64,000 nucleotides of DNA from Roseitranquillus sediminis (GTDB lineage Bacteria; Pseudomonadota; Alphaproteobacteria; Rhodobacterales; Rhodobacteraceae), in assembly GCF_016918935.1 (NCBI RefSeq), contig NZ_JAFFOB010000018.1, positions 259,915-323,914 of the forward strand, given 5' to 3'. The translations under genes and the position numbers were made by a program. The notes under the pieces were generated by a model, which had not been told where the DNA came from, did no database searches, and worked only from the letters and a program-made list of their open reading frames with translations. Each line of letters starts with the position of its first letter. Position 1 is the first letter of the stretch. Of this stretch, positions 8,095-18,293 are shown piece after piece.

Positions 8095-9087
8095 ATGAAC
8101 GAAATGGTGCTGGAGGCGCGGGACGTCACCCGCCGCTTCACGATCGGCGCGAGCCTCTTCAAGCGGGCGACCACCTTCTCGGCGGTCAAGGGGGTGTCGC
8201 TCAGCCTGCGGCAGGGCGAGGTGCTGGGACTTGTCGGCGAGTCCGGCTGCGGCAAGTCCACACTGGCCAACATGCTGCTCGGCCTGCTCGACCCGAGCGA
8301 GGGCGAGGTGCTCGTCGGCGGCAAGGCGATCTCGCGGTCGAGCCCGCTCGAGCGGGCGCGGCGCATCCAGCCGATCTTTCAGAACCCGTACTCCTCGCTC
8401 AACCCGCGCAAGTCGGTCGAGGACATCGTCTCGCTGCCGCTCCGCATCCATAATGTCGGGTCGGCGTCCGAGCGGCGCGCGAAGGTTGCCGAGATGCTCG
8501 ACATGGTTGGCCTCTCGCGGCGCTACCTCGACAGCTATCCCAACCAGCTCTCGGGCGGGCAGCGGCAGCGCGTCGCGATCGCGCGCGCGCTCATCATGCG
8601 CCCGGAGGTGGTCATCTGCGACGAGCCGACCTCGGCCCTCGACGTCTCGGTGCAGTCCCAGATCCTGAACCTGCTGCTCGACATCAAGGACGAGCTGAAC
8701 GTCAGCTATGTCCTGATCAGCCACAACCTCGCGGTGGTCCAGCACATCGCGACGAGGGTCGCGGTGATGTATCTCGGCCGGATCGTCGAGGAGCAGCCGA
8801 CGGAGCAGCTCTTCGCCAACCCGCGCCATCCCTACACGGAGGCGCTGCTGAGCTCGGTGCTGACGCCCGAGCCGGAGCTCGGCATTCCGGACACGCACCT
8901 GGGCGCGGCGTTCCCGAACCCGATGGACCCGCCGCCGGGTTGCAGCTTTCACCCGCGATGCCCGCACGCGATGCCGCACTGCTCGACCCTGCACCCGCGT
9001 CCGCTCAGCGACGGCGACCGGATGGTGGAATGCCACCTCTACGACGAAGCCGCGGCGCAGGCGGCGCGAGAGCCGCAACCGGCCTGA
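8095..9087 (+). CDS. Dipeptide-type ABC transporter ATPase, DppF-like
   Basis: A 330-residue ATPase beginning one base after the DppD-like stop. Walker [11 protein letters not shown]-loop [13 protein letters not shown], signature LSGGQRQRV, Walker [15 protein letters not shown] and switch His LISHNLA are all intact. The C-terminal domain ends with [15 protein letters not shown], the cysteine cluster of oligopeptide/dipeptide ATPases. It completes a full ABCDF-type transporter. The spacing to the next gene (20 bp with a GGGAAGGAG ribosome site) suggests that the metabolic genes downstream are on the same transcript. Confidence 0.93.
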   Translation: MNEMVLEARDVTRRFTIGASLFKRATTFSAVKGVSLSLRQGEVLGLVGESGCGKSTLANMLLGLLDPSEGEVLVGGKAISRSSPLERARRIQPIFQNPYSSLNPRKSVEDIVSLPLRIHNVGSASERRAKVAEMLDMVGLSRRYLDSYPNQLSGGQRQRVAIARALIMRPEVVICDEPTSALDVSVQSQILNLLLDIKDELNVSYVLISHNLAVVQHIATRVAVMYLGRIVEEQPTEQLFANPRHPYTEALLSSVLTPEPELGIPDTHLGAAFPNPMDPPPGCSFHPRCPHAMPHCSTLHPRPLSDGDRMVECHLYDEAAAQAAREPQPA

Positions 9088-9107
9088 CGGCGGGAAGGAG
9101 TCCAGCG

Positions 9108-10208
9108 ATGACAACGCGTATCGGCGACATCCGCGCCAGCGTGCACCGGCATGTCGCCGACCTGCCGCTCAAGCCCGGCTCGGCGCGCGGCTCAACCCGC
9201 GTCATCTGCGAGGTCGAGACCGATGACGGGCGCGTGGGGGTCGGCATGACGGGCAGGTTCCTCTGCCATGCCACCGTGACCGCCATTACCCGCCACATCC
9301 TGCCGGCCATCAAGGGCATGGACATCCGCGACCTTGAAGCAATCCACGGCCGCCTGCGCAAGGTGCTGTCCGAGCGCGGTCGGCAGTCCGGCGTCAACCT
9401 CTGGGCGCTCAGCGCGGTCGACCTCGCCCTGTGGGACCTGATCGGTCAGGTGAGCGGTCGCCCGGTCGCGGGTCTGCTCGGCGGCCATCGCGACCATGCC
9501 GACGTCTACGTCACCTTCGGCTTTGGCGACTACGAGCCGGACGAGCTGGTCGAGGTGGCGCGGATGCTGATCGCGCAAGGCCACACACGCCTGAAGATGC
9601 TGGTGGGTGTGGCAAAGGATGGCCTGCCCGGCGACGTCCGCCGCGTCCATCACGTGCGCGACGCGCTCGGCGACGACATCCTGCTCGCCATCGACGCCAA
9701 CGAGAGCATCACCCTCGACTATGCGCGCCGCCTCTGCCGCCGGATCGAGGAGTGCGACATTGCTTGGTTCGAGGACCCGGTGCGCGGCAACGATCCGCGC
9801 GACCTGGCGGCTTTGAGGCGCGGCACCTCGATCCCGCTCTCGGCCGGACAGATGGACGGGCACGCGACCCGCTTTCGCGAGTGGGTTGAGGCGGACGCCA
9901 TTGACATCTTCATGCCCAACAGCCTCTACGCCGGCGGCATGACTGAGGTCCGCCGTGTCGGCGCCATCGCCCAGATCTACGAGCGGCCGATCTCGGACGC
10001 GGGCGGCGGCGGGGTCTACTCCATGCACCACGTCGCCGGCCTGCGCGGCGGCACGCTTGCCGAATGCCACCTCGGCACCGACGCGTGGGAGCGCATGATC
10101 TACCTCGACGCGCCCGAACCCGAAGCGGGGCGACTGCATGTCCCCGACCGCCCCGGCTTCGGCGTGACGCTGAACCGCGAAGCAATGAAAGAAACGCTCG
10201 TCCCCTGA
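9108..10208 (+). CDS. Enolase-superfamily enzyme (mandelate racemase/muconate lactonizing type)
   Basis: A 366-residue enolase-superfamily protein with a strong GGGAAGGAG site before ATG 9108. The barrel shows the catalytic lysine at K163 (preceded by R161, so RxK rather than KxK), metal ligands D196 (AIDAN) and E222 (FEDP), and a late His in SMHHVAG. The third metal-ligand position, normally Glu or Asp, reads SAGQMDG with Q248 and D250. Members are racemases, epimerases, dehydratases or cycloisomerases. Placement behind a peptide-type transporter and before a peptidase suggests epimerisation or processing of an imported amino-acid derivative, but the substrate is unknown. Confidence 0.82.
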   Translation: MTTRIGDIRASVHRHVADLPLKPGSARGSTRVICEVETDDGRVGVGMTGRFLCHATVTAITRHILPAIKGMDIRDLEAIHGRLRKVLSERGRQSGVNLWALSAVDLALWDLIGQVSGRPVAGLLGGHRDHADVYVTFGFGDYEPDELVEVARMLIAQGHTRLKMLVGVAKDGLPGDVRRVHHVRDALGDDILLAIDANESITLDYARRLCRRIEECDIAWFEDPVRGNDPRDLAALRRGTSIPLSAGQMDGHATRFREWVEADAIDIFMPNSLYAGGMTEVRRVGAIAQIYERPISDAGGGGVYSMHHVAGLRGGTLAECHLGTDAWERMIYLDAPEPEAGRLHVPDRPGFGVTLNREAMKETLVP

Positions 10209-10232
10209 CGCCTGAGATGGAGTTCTGACCCT

Positions 10233-11615
10233 ATGTCCCGTGCCGACGCCATCGCCGCAGCTCGCCGCCACGTCACCGACGGGCACTTCGCCTCCGAGCT
10301 GGCGCGGCGCGTCGCCATCCCGTCCGAGAGCCCGCGCGAGGACAGCGGTGCCGACCACCGGCGCTACCTCGAGGACGAGATGCGCCCCTGGCTCGAGAGT
10401 ATGGGCTTCTCATGCCGCATCCTCGAGAACCCGTCCATCGACCGCCTGCCGGCCCTCTTCGCCGAGCGGCACGAGGGCGACGACCTGCCGACCGTGCTGA
10501 CCTACGGCCATGGCGACGTGCTCTGGGGCATGGCAGGCGACTGGGACGAGGGCCTCGACCCCTGGAAGCTGGTCGAGCGCGACGGGCGGCTCTACGGGCG
10601 CGGCACCGTCGACAACAAGGGGCAGCACGCGATCAACCTGGCGGCGCTGTCGGCGGTGCTGGAGGCGCGCGGCCGGCTCGGCTTCAACGTGAAGGTGATC
10701 ATCGAGATGGGCGAGGAGTCGGGCTCGCCGGGCCTGCAGGAGCTCGCCGAGACGCACCGCGACCTCCTCTCGGCTGACGTGCTGATCGCCTCGGACGGTC
10801 CGCGCATCGGGGCGGACAGGCCGACCGTCTTCCTCGGCGCGCGCGGCTCGCTGAACTTCCACCTCATCTGCGAATGCCGCGAAGGCGCGCACCATTCAGG
10901 CAATTGGGGCGGCGTGCTGACGAACCCCGGTATCCGCCTCGCCCATGCGCTGGCGACGCTGACGGATGCGAACGGGCGGATCCAGATCGATGCGTGGCGT
11001 CCGCCCTCGATTCCGGAGAACGTGCGGGCGGCACTCGACCAGCTGGCCTTCGAACCCGGTCCGAACGACCCCCAGCTCAACCCCGACTGGGGCGAGCCCG
11101 GCCTGCAGGGACCTGCGCAGGTGATGGGCTTCAGCAGCTTTGAGGTGCTGGCCTTCCTCTGCGGGCGGCCGGAGGCGCCGGTGAACGCCGTGCCCGGCTG
11201 GGCCCGCGCGACCTGCCAGCTGCGCTACGTCGTCGGCGTCGACGGCGAACAGATCCTCCCCGCGCTCCGCGAGCATCTCGACGCGCACGGCTTCAGCGAC
11301 ATCAAGGTCGAGCGCATGAAGCGCGGCTTCTTCAGCGCGACGCGTACGGACCCCGACAACGACTGGGTCCGCCTCGTCCGCGCCTCGGTCGAGGAGACGA
11401 CGGGCAAGCCGGTCAGCCTGCTGCCGAACCTCGGCGGCTCGTTGCCGAACGAGGTCTTCGCCGAGACGCTCGGGATGCCGACCGTCTGGGTGCCGCACTC
11501 GCACCCCGCCTGCTCGCAGCACGCGCCGAACGAGCACATGCTGGCGAGCGTCGCCGAGGAGGGGATGGCGATGATGGCCGGCGTCTGGTGGGACATCGGC
11601 GAGCGGAGGGCGTAG
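10233..11615 (+). CDS. M20-family metallopeptidase/deacylase
   Basis: A 460-residue cytoplasmic M20 dizinc hydrolase. The metal set is visible in order: His in TYGHGDV, bridging Asp in GRGTVDNKGQH, the catalytic Glu pair in MGEESGSPG, Asp in ASDGPR and the final His in CSQHAPNEH. The central dimerisation domain is present, so the length is typical for carboxypeptidase/dipeptidase-like M20 members. It has no signal peptide. It follows the enolase-superfamily gene by 24 bp and is co-oriented with the transporter, so it probably hydrolyses an imported dipeptide or N-acyl amino acid. A close paralogue faces it at 12443-13840. Confidence 0.9.
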   Translation: MSRADAIAAARRHVTDGHFASELARRVAIPSESPREDSGADHRRYLEDEMRPWLESMGFSCRILENPSIDRLPALFAERHEGDDLPTVLTYGHGDVLWGMAGDWDEGLDPWKLVERDGRLYGRGTVDNKGQHAINLAALSAVLEARGRLGFNVKVIIEMGEESGSPGLQELAETHRDLLSADVLIASDGPRIGADRPTVFLGARGSLNFHLICECREGAHHSGNWGGVLTNPGIRLAHALATLTDANGRIQIDAWRPPSIPENVRAALDQLAFEPGPNDPQLNPDWGEPGLQGPAQVMGFSSFEVLAFLCGRPEAPVNAVPGWARATCQLRYVVGVDGEQILPALREHLDAHGFSDIKVERMKRGFFSATRTDPDNDWVRLVRASVEETTGKPVSLLPNLGGSLPNEVFAETLGMPTVWVPHSHPACSQHAPNEHMLASVAEEGMAMMAGVWWDIGERRA

Positions 11616-11619
11616 CGCC

Positions 11620-12402
11620 ATGGCACGGCTGCAACGGGACGGCTGCCGCCTCTACTACGAGATTCATGGCCGCGAGGGGCCGGCGCTGGTCTTCGCCCAC
11701 GGCCGCGGCGGCTGCGCGGCGAGCTGGTTCAACCAAGTGCCGGTCTTCGCAGCCGATCACCGGGTGGTGGTCTTCGACCATCGCGGCTTCGCCCGTTCGA
11801 CCTGCGCCGAGGACGGTCCGCACCTGCGCTTCTTTGTCGACGACCTCGAGGCGCTGCTCGACGCCGAGGGGATCGAGCGTGCGGTGCTCGTGGGCCAGTC
11901 CATGGGCGGGCGCACCTGCCTGGGCTTCACCGCGCGTCATCCCGAGAGGGTCCGCGGGCTGGTCCTGTCGAGCACTCCGGGCGGGCTGATGATTCCGGCG
12001 GTGCTCGAGACGCAGGAGGCGCGGCGGAAGATCCCGCGCGGCGTCGAGGCGCCCACCGCGGCACTCGCACCCGCCTTTCGCGAGGGGCGTCCGGACCTGA
12101 CGTTCCTCTACGAGCAGCTCCGCGCCTTGACCGAGCCGCCGGGGCCGCTCTTCCGCAAGAGTCTCGAGACGCTGGAAGGCGGCACGACGCCGGAGACGCT
12201 GGCGGGCTACGGTACACCGACCCTGATCCTTTCGGGCGAAGAGGACGTGCTCTACCCGCCGGCGATCCTCGAGGCCGTTCGGGATGCGATTCCCGGTGCG
12301 CGGCTCCACCGGATGCCGGGCGTGGGCCATTCGCCCTACTGGGAGACGCCAGAGGCGTTTAACGCCGTCCTGAAAGAGTTCCTGACCACGCTCCGCGACT
12401 GA
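11620..12402 (+). CDS. Alpha/beta-hydrolase fold protein
   Basis: A 260-residue alpha/beta hydrolase. The oxyanion segment FAHGRGG, the nucleophile elbow VGQSMGG with the catalytic serine near residue 94, the acid in SGEEDVLYPP and the catalytic His in GVGHSPYWE are all recognisable. No signal peptide is present, so it acts in the cytoplasm. It starts 4 bases after the M20 stop, so it belongs to the same operon. The family covers esterases, amidases, C-C hydrolases and lactonases; no specific substrate can be named. Its stop is followed directly by a perfect hairpin separating it from the convergent second M20 gene. Confidence 0.85.
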   Translation: MARLQRDGCRLYYEIHGREGPALVFAHGRGGCAASWFNQVPVFAADHRVVVFDHRGFARSTCAEDGPHLRFFVDDLEALLDAEGIERAVLVGQSMGGRTCLGFTARHPERVRGLVLSSTPGGLMIPAVLETQEARRKIPRGVEAPTAALAPAFREGRPDLTFLYEQLRALTEPPGPLFRKSLETLEGGTTPETLAGYGTPTLILSGEEDVLYPPAILEAVRDAIPGARLHRMPGVGHSPYWETPEAFNAVLKEFLTTLRD

Positions 12403-12403
12403 G

Positions 12404-12432
12404 CCGGCGCGGCGGGCATGCCGTCGCGCCGG
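12404..12432. terminator. Hairpin between convergent genes, likely bidirectional terminator
   Basis: A 12-bp stem (12404-12415 with 12421-12432; one G-U wobble, loop GCATG) fills the gap between the alpha/beta hydrolase stop and the convergent M20 stop. The GC-rich stem and the convergent position suggest termination from both sides, though no T tract is seen. Confidence 0.6.
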
Positions 12433-12442
12433 GAGATGCACG

Positions 12443-13840
12443 TCAGGTCGCCGGGCGATCCGCCAGGTCCCAGAAGACGCCGGCCATCACGCCCAGCCCC
12501 TCGCCGAAGAGCGACTTGAGCCCGTGCTCGTTCGGGCCGTGCTGCTTGCATCCGCTGTAGGAGTGCGGGATCCAGATGACCGGCGTGCCGAGCTCGTCGA
12601 TGAACATCTGGCTCGGGTTGCTGCCGGCCGAGCACGGCTTGACGTTCGGTGCCGTACCGGTGGTGCGCTCGACCGAGTCCGCCACGAACCTGACCCACGG
12701 ATCGTTCGGGTCCGTGCGCGAAGGCGCGAATTGCTCGCGCTCGACGGTCGGCACGATCTGGACCCCGCCGAAGCCGCGCTCGTCCAGATGGCGCCGCAGC
12801 GCAGGCATCAGGACATCTGCCGGCACGTCGACGGTGTGGCGGATCTGGCAGGTGGCAACGGCGCGGCTCGGCACAGAGTTGACCGGGTTTTCGGGGTTTC
12901 CGGTCTTGAAGGCGAGGATGATGAAGCTGGTCCAGGCAAAGACCTTCTGCGCCCGACTGAGGCTGGTCTCGCCCCACTCTGGATCCGGCTCGGGCATTCC
13001 TTCGACGTGGTCGACCTTCAGCGCCTTGGCGGCCTCCATGACGGAATCCGGCACCGACTTCGGCAGCCAGTCCTCGACTAGGATGCGGCCCTGCGGCGTG
13101 GTCAGGGTCGAGATCGCGTGTGCCAGGATGATGCCCGCGTCCGGCAGCACGCCGCCCCAGTGCCCCGAATGCAGCCCGCCCGAACGGTCGAGGTCGACGA
13201 CCAGGTCGAAGCGGTAGCCGCCCCGGCAGCCGAGCGTCAGGTCCATACGGTCGAACGACATCCGCGGCCCGTCAAGGCCGATGAAGACGTCGGACGCGAA
13301 GGCCTCGCGGTTCTCGTGGAGGACCTGCTGCAGCCCGGGCGAGCCCTGCTCCTCGCCCGTCTCGATGATGAACTTCATGTTGCAGCGAGGCTCGCCGCCG
13401 TTCTCCTCGGCGACGGCCTGCGCCGCGCGCATGGCGACGGTGTGCTGGCCCTTGTTGTCGACAGTGCCGCGGCCGTAGACGCGATCGCCGTCCTCGGTGA
13501 GGTTCCAGGGATTGAGCCCCTCGTCCCAGGTCTCTTCCAGCCCGCGGACCACGTCGCCGTGGCCGTAGACGAGCGCAGTCGGCAGTGACGGATCGACCTG
13601 GCGCTCCGCAAGCAGGACGGGTCCGCGCTCATCGACCGGGTTGTCGAAGACGCGCCACGTGTAGCCCATCCTGTCGAACGAGGGTCCGATCTCGTCGGTC
13701 ACGTAGCGATAGAGCTCCGGGCGGCGGGACAGGATCTGGCTCTCAGTGGGGATCGCGACGCGCCGGGCAAGATCCTCCAGGAAAGTACCGTCCTCGATGG
13801 ACGCTTCGGCTCGAGCGCAGGCCTCTGATCTGGATCCCAT
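12443..13840 (-). CDS. Second M20-family metallopeptidase/deacylase
   Basis: A 465-residue M20 protein clearly paralogous to the 10233 product. The same metal motifs appear: VYGHGDV, GRGTVDNKGQH, TGEEQGSPG, GLDGPR and CKQHGPNEH. ATG at 13840 has a GAGGG ribosome site. It is transcribed toward the first peptide operon from its own promoter, somewhere in 13841-14089, and so can be controlled separately. Two similar enzymes next to one importer suggest complementary specificities for related peptides or N-acylated amino acids; this is inference. Confidence 0.9.
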   Translation of the reverse strand: MGSRSEACARAEASIEDGTFLEDLARRVAIPTESQILSRRPELYRYVTDEIGPSFDRMGYTWRVFDNPVDERGPVLLAERQVDPSLPTALVYGHGDVVRGLEETWDEGLNPWNLTEDGDRVYGRGTVDNKGQHTVAMRAAQAVAEENGGEPRCNMKFIIETGEEQGSPGLQQVLHENREAFASDVFIGLDGPRMSFDRMDLTLGCRGGYRFDLVVDLDRSGGLHSGHWGGVLPDAGIILAHAISTLTTPQGRILVEDWLPKSVPDSVMEAAKALKVDHVEGMPEPDPEWGETSLSRAQKVFAWTSFIILAFKTGNPENPVNSVPSRAVATCQIRHTVDVPADVLMPALRRHLDERGFGGVQIVPTVEREQFAPSRTDPNDPWVRFVADSVERTTGTAPNVKPCSAGSNPSQMFIDELGTPVIWIPHSYSGCKQHGPNEHGLKSLFGEGLGVMAGVFWDLADRPAT

Positions 13841-14089
13841 GGTTCCCTCATGTTGTTACGATGTGTTCGTGCACGACGCGCACCGGGCAGCGAAGTGCTG
13901 ATTTTCACGATACTAATTGTCTGGAAGAACTGAATACCCAACTCGCGCTGCGAAATAAATTTCTCGGCGACGGGCTGCTGGAATGGCGTCAGCCCGGCAG
14001 ACAGCCGGCGCTTGGCTTGCGAAGCCGCTAGTCGCTAGCCCATGCCAAGGCATTCGTTCTGGAGCTAAGCCGACCTTGTGAGGCGCTTT
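13841..14089. other. Intergenic region between amino-sugar operon end and M20 gene
   Basis: This 249-bp gap is more AT-rich than its surroundings (around 13905-13965), which fits a promoter for the minus-strand M20 gene. A small palindrome ATGCC-AA-GGCAT lies at 14042-14053. No convincing terminator with a T run is visible for the operon ending at 14090. Confidence 0.4.
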
Positions 14090-15190
<1,101 letters not shown>

Positions 15191-15194
15191 GGCG

Positions 15195-16442
15195 TCAGTT
15201 TGCTTTCGTCGTTCTGGAGGCGAGCCGCTCTGCCACGTCGGCCGCGGCCAGAAGGCTCAGCCCGGTATGATATCCCGGATCTAGACACGGTGTTGCGGGA
15301 ACGTAGTCGATGGGGCCGTCGGGCGTGAGGCACTGGACCGCGATCGGCGGCGTGCCGCGCCAGTAATCCTTAAAGAAGGTCCGGTCCGCCTTCTGCCAGA
15401 GACGCAAGGTGTCTGCGCTGCCGCTTCGTGCGTGCGCCAGCGCGGCGCTGCGGATCGTCTCGGGCAGAGACCACCAGGGGCAGTAGGGGCTGACTGGCCG
15501 GCCCGTCCCGGCCGAGACGGTCAGCCGGATGCCGGGGCCCTGGAAGCCCATGTCGAACGAGGCGACGAGGATTGCCTCCAGTCTCGCGACGGTCTCCGGG
15601 TCCGCATCCGGCGGCAGGTGATCGAGCGCAAATCCTACGAACTCGATGCCGTGACCCACGTTGCAGTCGTCTTCGCCGGGGACATTGCGGAGCAGGCTCG
15701 TCGCGGGGTCGTGGTGGCGGTCGAGGATGTGTCCGATGAAGCGGTCAGCGTATTTCGTCTCGCCGCCAAGGCCTAGCCGCGCCAGCATTCCGGCGGCGCC
15801 CAGCAGGATCATGCGCGGTCCGAAGTCTGCAGGCTCCGCGTGGGCGGTGGCCGGATCCAAAGCGACCTTTTCGGCCATCTGGAAGCGGTCGTCGTCAATC
15901 GCCTCGATCACCTTCGCGAGCGAGCGGAGATGTCGCGGCACATCGTCCGGCGCATAGCGTGCCGCGCCGCAGATCAGTCCCTTGGCGAAGAAGGCGTCGG
16001 AATAGGTGTAGACGTCGCCGCACAGCGTCTGCGGCGCCACGCCGTCGTTGGTCGGGTAGACGGGCCGCAGGTCGCGATCGTAGCAGAAGTAGCCGTGCCC
16101 ATCCCGCGACCAGAGCTCGTCGAGCGCGGTGTAGAGCGAGCGCCCGGCCTCATCGAGCCTGGCGGCGAAGTCCGGGTCCGTCTCCTCATAGCGGCGGGCA
16201 TGTGTCGTCACCGCTTCCAGCCCACGCCCCTGGATCCAGCCGTAGAGCCAGTCCGGCCCGCGCATGCCGTCGCTCGGCCCATAGTCCAACAGGGTCAGCG
16301 GGTTCAGCTTGGTGTTTAGAAAACGCCCGTGCAGCCGCGGCCGCTCCAGCATCCAGTTCAGCGTCGCCGCATTCGACGTGAGGTAGCGACTTGTCACTCG
16401 CGCCAGGAAATCGTCGGCCGTTCCCGGCCCCGCATCGTTCAT
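15195..16442 (-). CDS. AGE-family sugar epimerase/isomerase
   Basis: A 415-residue (alpha/alpha)6-barrel protein of the N-acylglucosamine 2-epimerase family. Recognisable positions are NVGHGIEFVGFALDH (catalytic His region), PWWSLPETIRSAALAH and DPGYHTGLSLLA near the C-terminus. Family members epimerise N-acetylglucosamine to N-acetylmannosamine or isomerise free hexoses. Here it lies inside an ABC sugar operon between a permease and the ATPase, in a regulon with NagA and NagB-like genes, so an N-acylated amino sugar is the likeliest substrate. It is cytoplasmic, with no signal peptide. Exact specificity cannot be read from sequence. Confidence 0.82.
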   Translation of the reverse strand: MNDAGPGTADDFLARVTSRYLTSNAATLNWMLERPRLHGRFLNTKLNPLTLLDYGPSDGMRGPDWLYGWIQGRGLEAVTTHARRYEETDPDFAARLDEAGRSLYTALDELWSRDGHGYFCYDRDLRPVYPTNDGVAPQTLCGDVYTYSDAFFAKGLICGAARYAPDDVPRHLRSLAKVIEAIDDDRFQMAEKVALDPATAHAEPADFGPRMILLGAAGMLARLGLGGETKYADRFIGHILDRHHDPATSLLRNVPGEDDCNVGHGIEFVGFALDHLPPDADPETVARLEAILVASFDMGFQGPGIRLTVSAGTGRPVSPYCPWWSLPETIRSAALAHARSGSADTLRLWQKADRTFFKDYWRGTPPIAVQCLTPDGPIDYVPATPCLDPGYHTGLSLLAAADVAERLASRTTKAN

Positions 16443-16446
16443 CGCG

Positions 16447-17361
16447 TCACTCCTTCAGGCCAGTGCTCGCCACGCCCTGCACAAGGTTGCGACGCAGGAA
16501 GATGAAGATCGTGACTGAGGGGACCAGGACCAGTGCGGAGGCCGCGCTGAGCCGGCCGAGATCGATGGTGAAGCCCGTCTGGAAGAGCGCTAGGCCGACC
16601 TCGATCGTGTAGCTTTCCTTGGTCGTGGCCACGATGATCGGCCACGCGAATGCGGTCCACGCCTGGAAGAACGCGAGCACGAAGAGGGCGCCGAGAGCCC
16701 CGCGCAGCAGCGGCACGACGACCCGGACGAAGATCCAGATCTCGCCCGCTCCGTCGATGCGCGCGGCCTCGAGCAGCTCGTCCGGGATCGAGTGGATCAC
16801 GTTCTGCCGGATAAGGAAGATGCCGAAGCTCATTACCAGGTAGCCCAGCAGCAGCCCGGGCAGCGAGTTCAGGATGCCGAGCGCCTGCGCCTGAAAGTAG
16901 AGCGGGATCATGTAGACCTCGAACGGCACGATAGCCGTCGCCAGGATCACCGCGAAGAGGACGCTCATCGTGCGCGACGGGAACTTCGCCATGAGGTAGC
17001 CCGCGATTGCCGAAGTGACCGAGATCGCAATGGCCGACGAGAGCGCGAAGGCGAGGCTGTTGAAGATCCAGCGCAGCAGCGGCGTTGACGAGAGCACCGA
17101 CGTGAAATTCGAGATCGTCGGCTCGCGCGGCACCAGAGTCGGCGGCCAGGCGAGCATCTCCTCCGGCGTCTTGAAGGCGTTCGCGATCAGCAGGAGCAGC
17201 GGCAGCACCATGAAGAAGCCGAAGAGCAACAGGAACACGTCGATGGCACGGTCGGCCAGCGGCGTCTTCTTCCGCCGGTGCGGCAGGTCGGGCAGCACGC
17301 CGCCGGTGCCGGTGGCAGGCGCCTCGACCTTGACGCCGTGTATGTCTGGACGCGACGTCAT
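16447..17361 (-). CDS. Sugar ABC transporter permease, UgpE/MalG-like
   Basis: A 304-residue permease with a Pro-rich cytoplasmic N-terminus, six predicted membrane segments and the coupling motif DELLEAARIDGAGEIWIFVRVVVPLLRGA (EAA loop). It overlaps the other permease gene by 4 bp on the minus strand. It forms the MalG-like half of the channel fed by the binding protein at 18294-19604. Confidence 0.92.
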   Translation of the reverse strand: MTSRPDIHGVKVEAPATGTGGVLPDLPHRRKKTPLADRAIDVFLLLFGFFMVLPLLLLIANAFKTPEEMLAWPPTLVPREPTISNFTSVLSSTPLLRWIFNSLAFALSSAIAISVTSAIAGYLMAKFPSRTMSVLFAVILATAIVPFEVYMIPLYFQAQALGILNSLPGLLLGYLVMSFGIFLIRQNVIHSIPDELLEAARIDGAGEIWIFVRVVVPLLRGALGALFVLAFFQAWTAFAWPIIVATTKESYTIEVGLALFQTGFTIDLGRLSAASALVLVPSVTIFIFLRRNLVQGVASTGLKE

Positions 17362-18245
17362 GCGCGGCTCCGGCGTTCCCGCAGCAGGCGGAACTGGACC
17401 AGGGTGAGCAGGAGAACGATGAGCAGCAGGATCACTGCCTCAGAGGCCGCGTATCCGATGCGGTAGTTGCGGAAGCTGTTCTCGAGCATGTCGAGGACCA
17501 GCACCCGCACCTGCCGGCCCGGCGCTCCCTGCGCGTCGGAAGCGAGGACGTAGACCTGCGCATAGACGTTGAACGACGTGACCAGCGTGATCACCGAGAC
17601 GTAGAGCGTGATCGGCTTCAACATCGGCACCGAGATGTTCCAGAAGGACTGCAGGCCCGACGCCCCGTCGAGCTTGGCCGCCTCGAAGAGCGAGTTCGGC
17701 AGGTTTTTGAACCCGACGAGGTAGATTAGAACGCAGTAGCCCAGCGCCTGCCATGAACAGAGTACGATCACGCAGACCAGCGACAGGACGGGGTCGAAGA
17801 GCCAGGCCTTGGGCTCGACCCCGAAGACGGAGAGGAGCGCGTTCAGCGGGCCGAGCTGGGCGTCGAAGATCCACTTCCACGCCATCGCCGCCGGCACGAG
17901 CGAGACGACATGCGGGATGAAGACGGTGGTCTCGTAGAACCCGGCAAAGCGGCTGCGGGTGCGATGGTAGATCAGGGCGGCCAGCGTCATAGACAGCGGC
18001 ACCGTGATCGCCAGCACGCCGAAGGCGATGATGGAGGTGTTCAGCAGCGCCTCGTGAAACAGGCGGTCCCCCATCAACTCGCGAAAGTTCGCGAGGCCGA
18101 TGAAGGGCTTGGCGACCGAGAGGATGTCCCACTTGTGGACGCTCAGCCGCAGGATCTCGACGATGGGAAAGACCCGCACATAGGCGAAGATCGCCAGCAC
18201 GGGCAAAATCGCCACGATCGAGAATAGCCACCGACGACGCTGCAC
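17358..18245 (-). CDS. Sugar ABC transporter permease, UgpA/MalF-like
   Basis: A 295-residue permease with an early membrane segment (WLFSIVAILPVLAIFAYV), a periplasmic loop and further helices, and the EAA coupling loop NSLFEAAKLDGASGLQSFWNISVPML. It is the first membrane component downstream of the binding-protein gene, separated from it by 48 bp that hold a perfect hairpin. It pairs with the 16447 permease. Confidence 0.92.
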   Translation of the reverse strand: MQRRRWLFSIVAILPVLAIFAYVRVFPIVEILRLSVHKWDILSVAKPFIGLANFRELMGDRLFHEALLNTSIIAFGVLAITVPLSMTLAALIYHRTRSRFAGFYETTVFIPHVVSLVPAAMAWKWIFDAQLGPLNALLSVFGVEPKAWLFDPVLSLVCVIVLCSWQALGYCVLIYLVGFKNLPNSLFEAAKLDGASGLQSFWNISVPMLKPITLYVSVITLVTSFNVYAQVYVLASDAQGAPGRQVRVLVLDMLENSFRNYRIGYAASEAVILLLIVLLLTLVQFRLLRERRSRA

Positions 18246-18262
18246 GCTCGCCCCCTCTCGCA

Positions 18263-18286
18263 GTCCCCGGGCCGTGGCCCGGGGAC
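18263..18286 (-). terminator. Perfect GC-rich hairpin between sugar-binding protein and permease genes
   Basis: An 11-bp perfect inverted repeat, GTCCCCGGGCC at 18263-18273 and its complement at 18276-18286, with a 2-base formal loop. It lies just after the binding-protein stop (18294). There is no T tract, so partial termination or mRNA protection is more likely than full termination. Confidence 0.7.
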
Positions 18287-18293
18287 GCTGATG

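Noticed and set aside
13987-14053. Small palindromes considered as a terminator for the amino-sugar operon
   Set aside because: The stems are only 5 bp and no T run follows on the minus strand.
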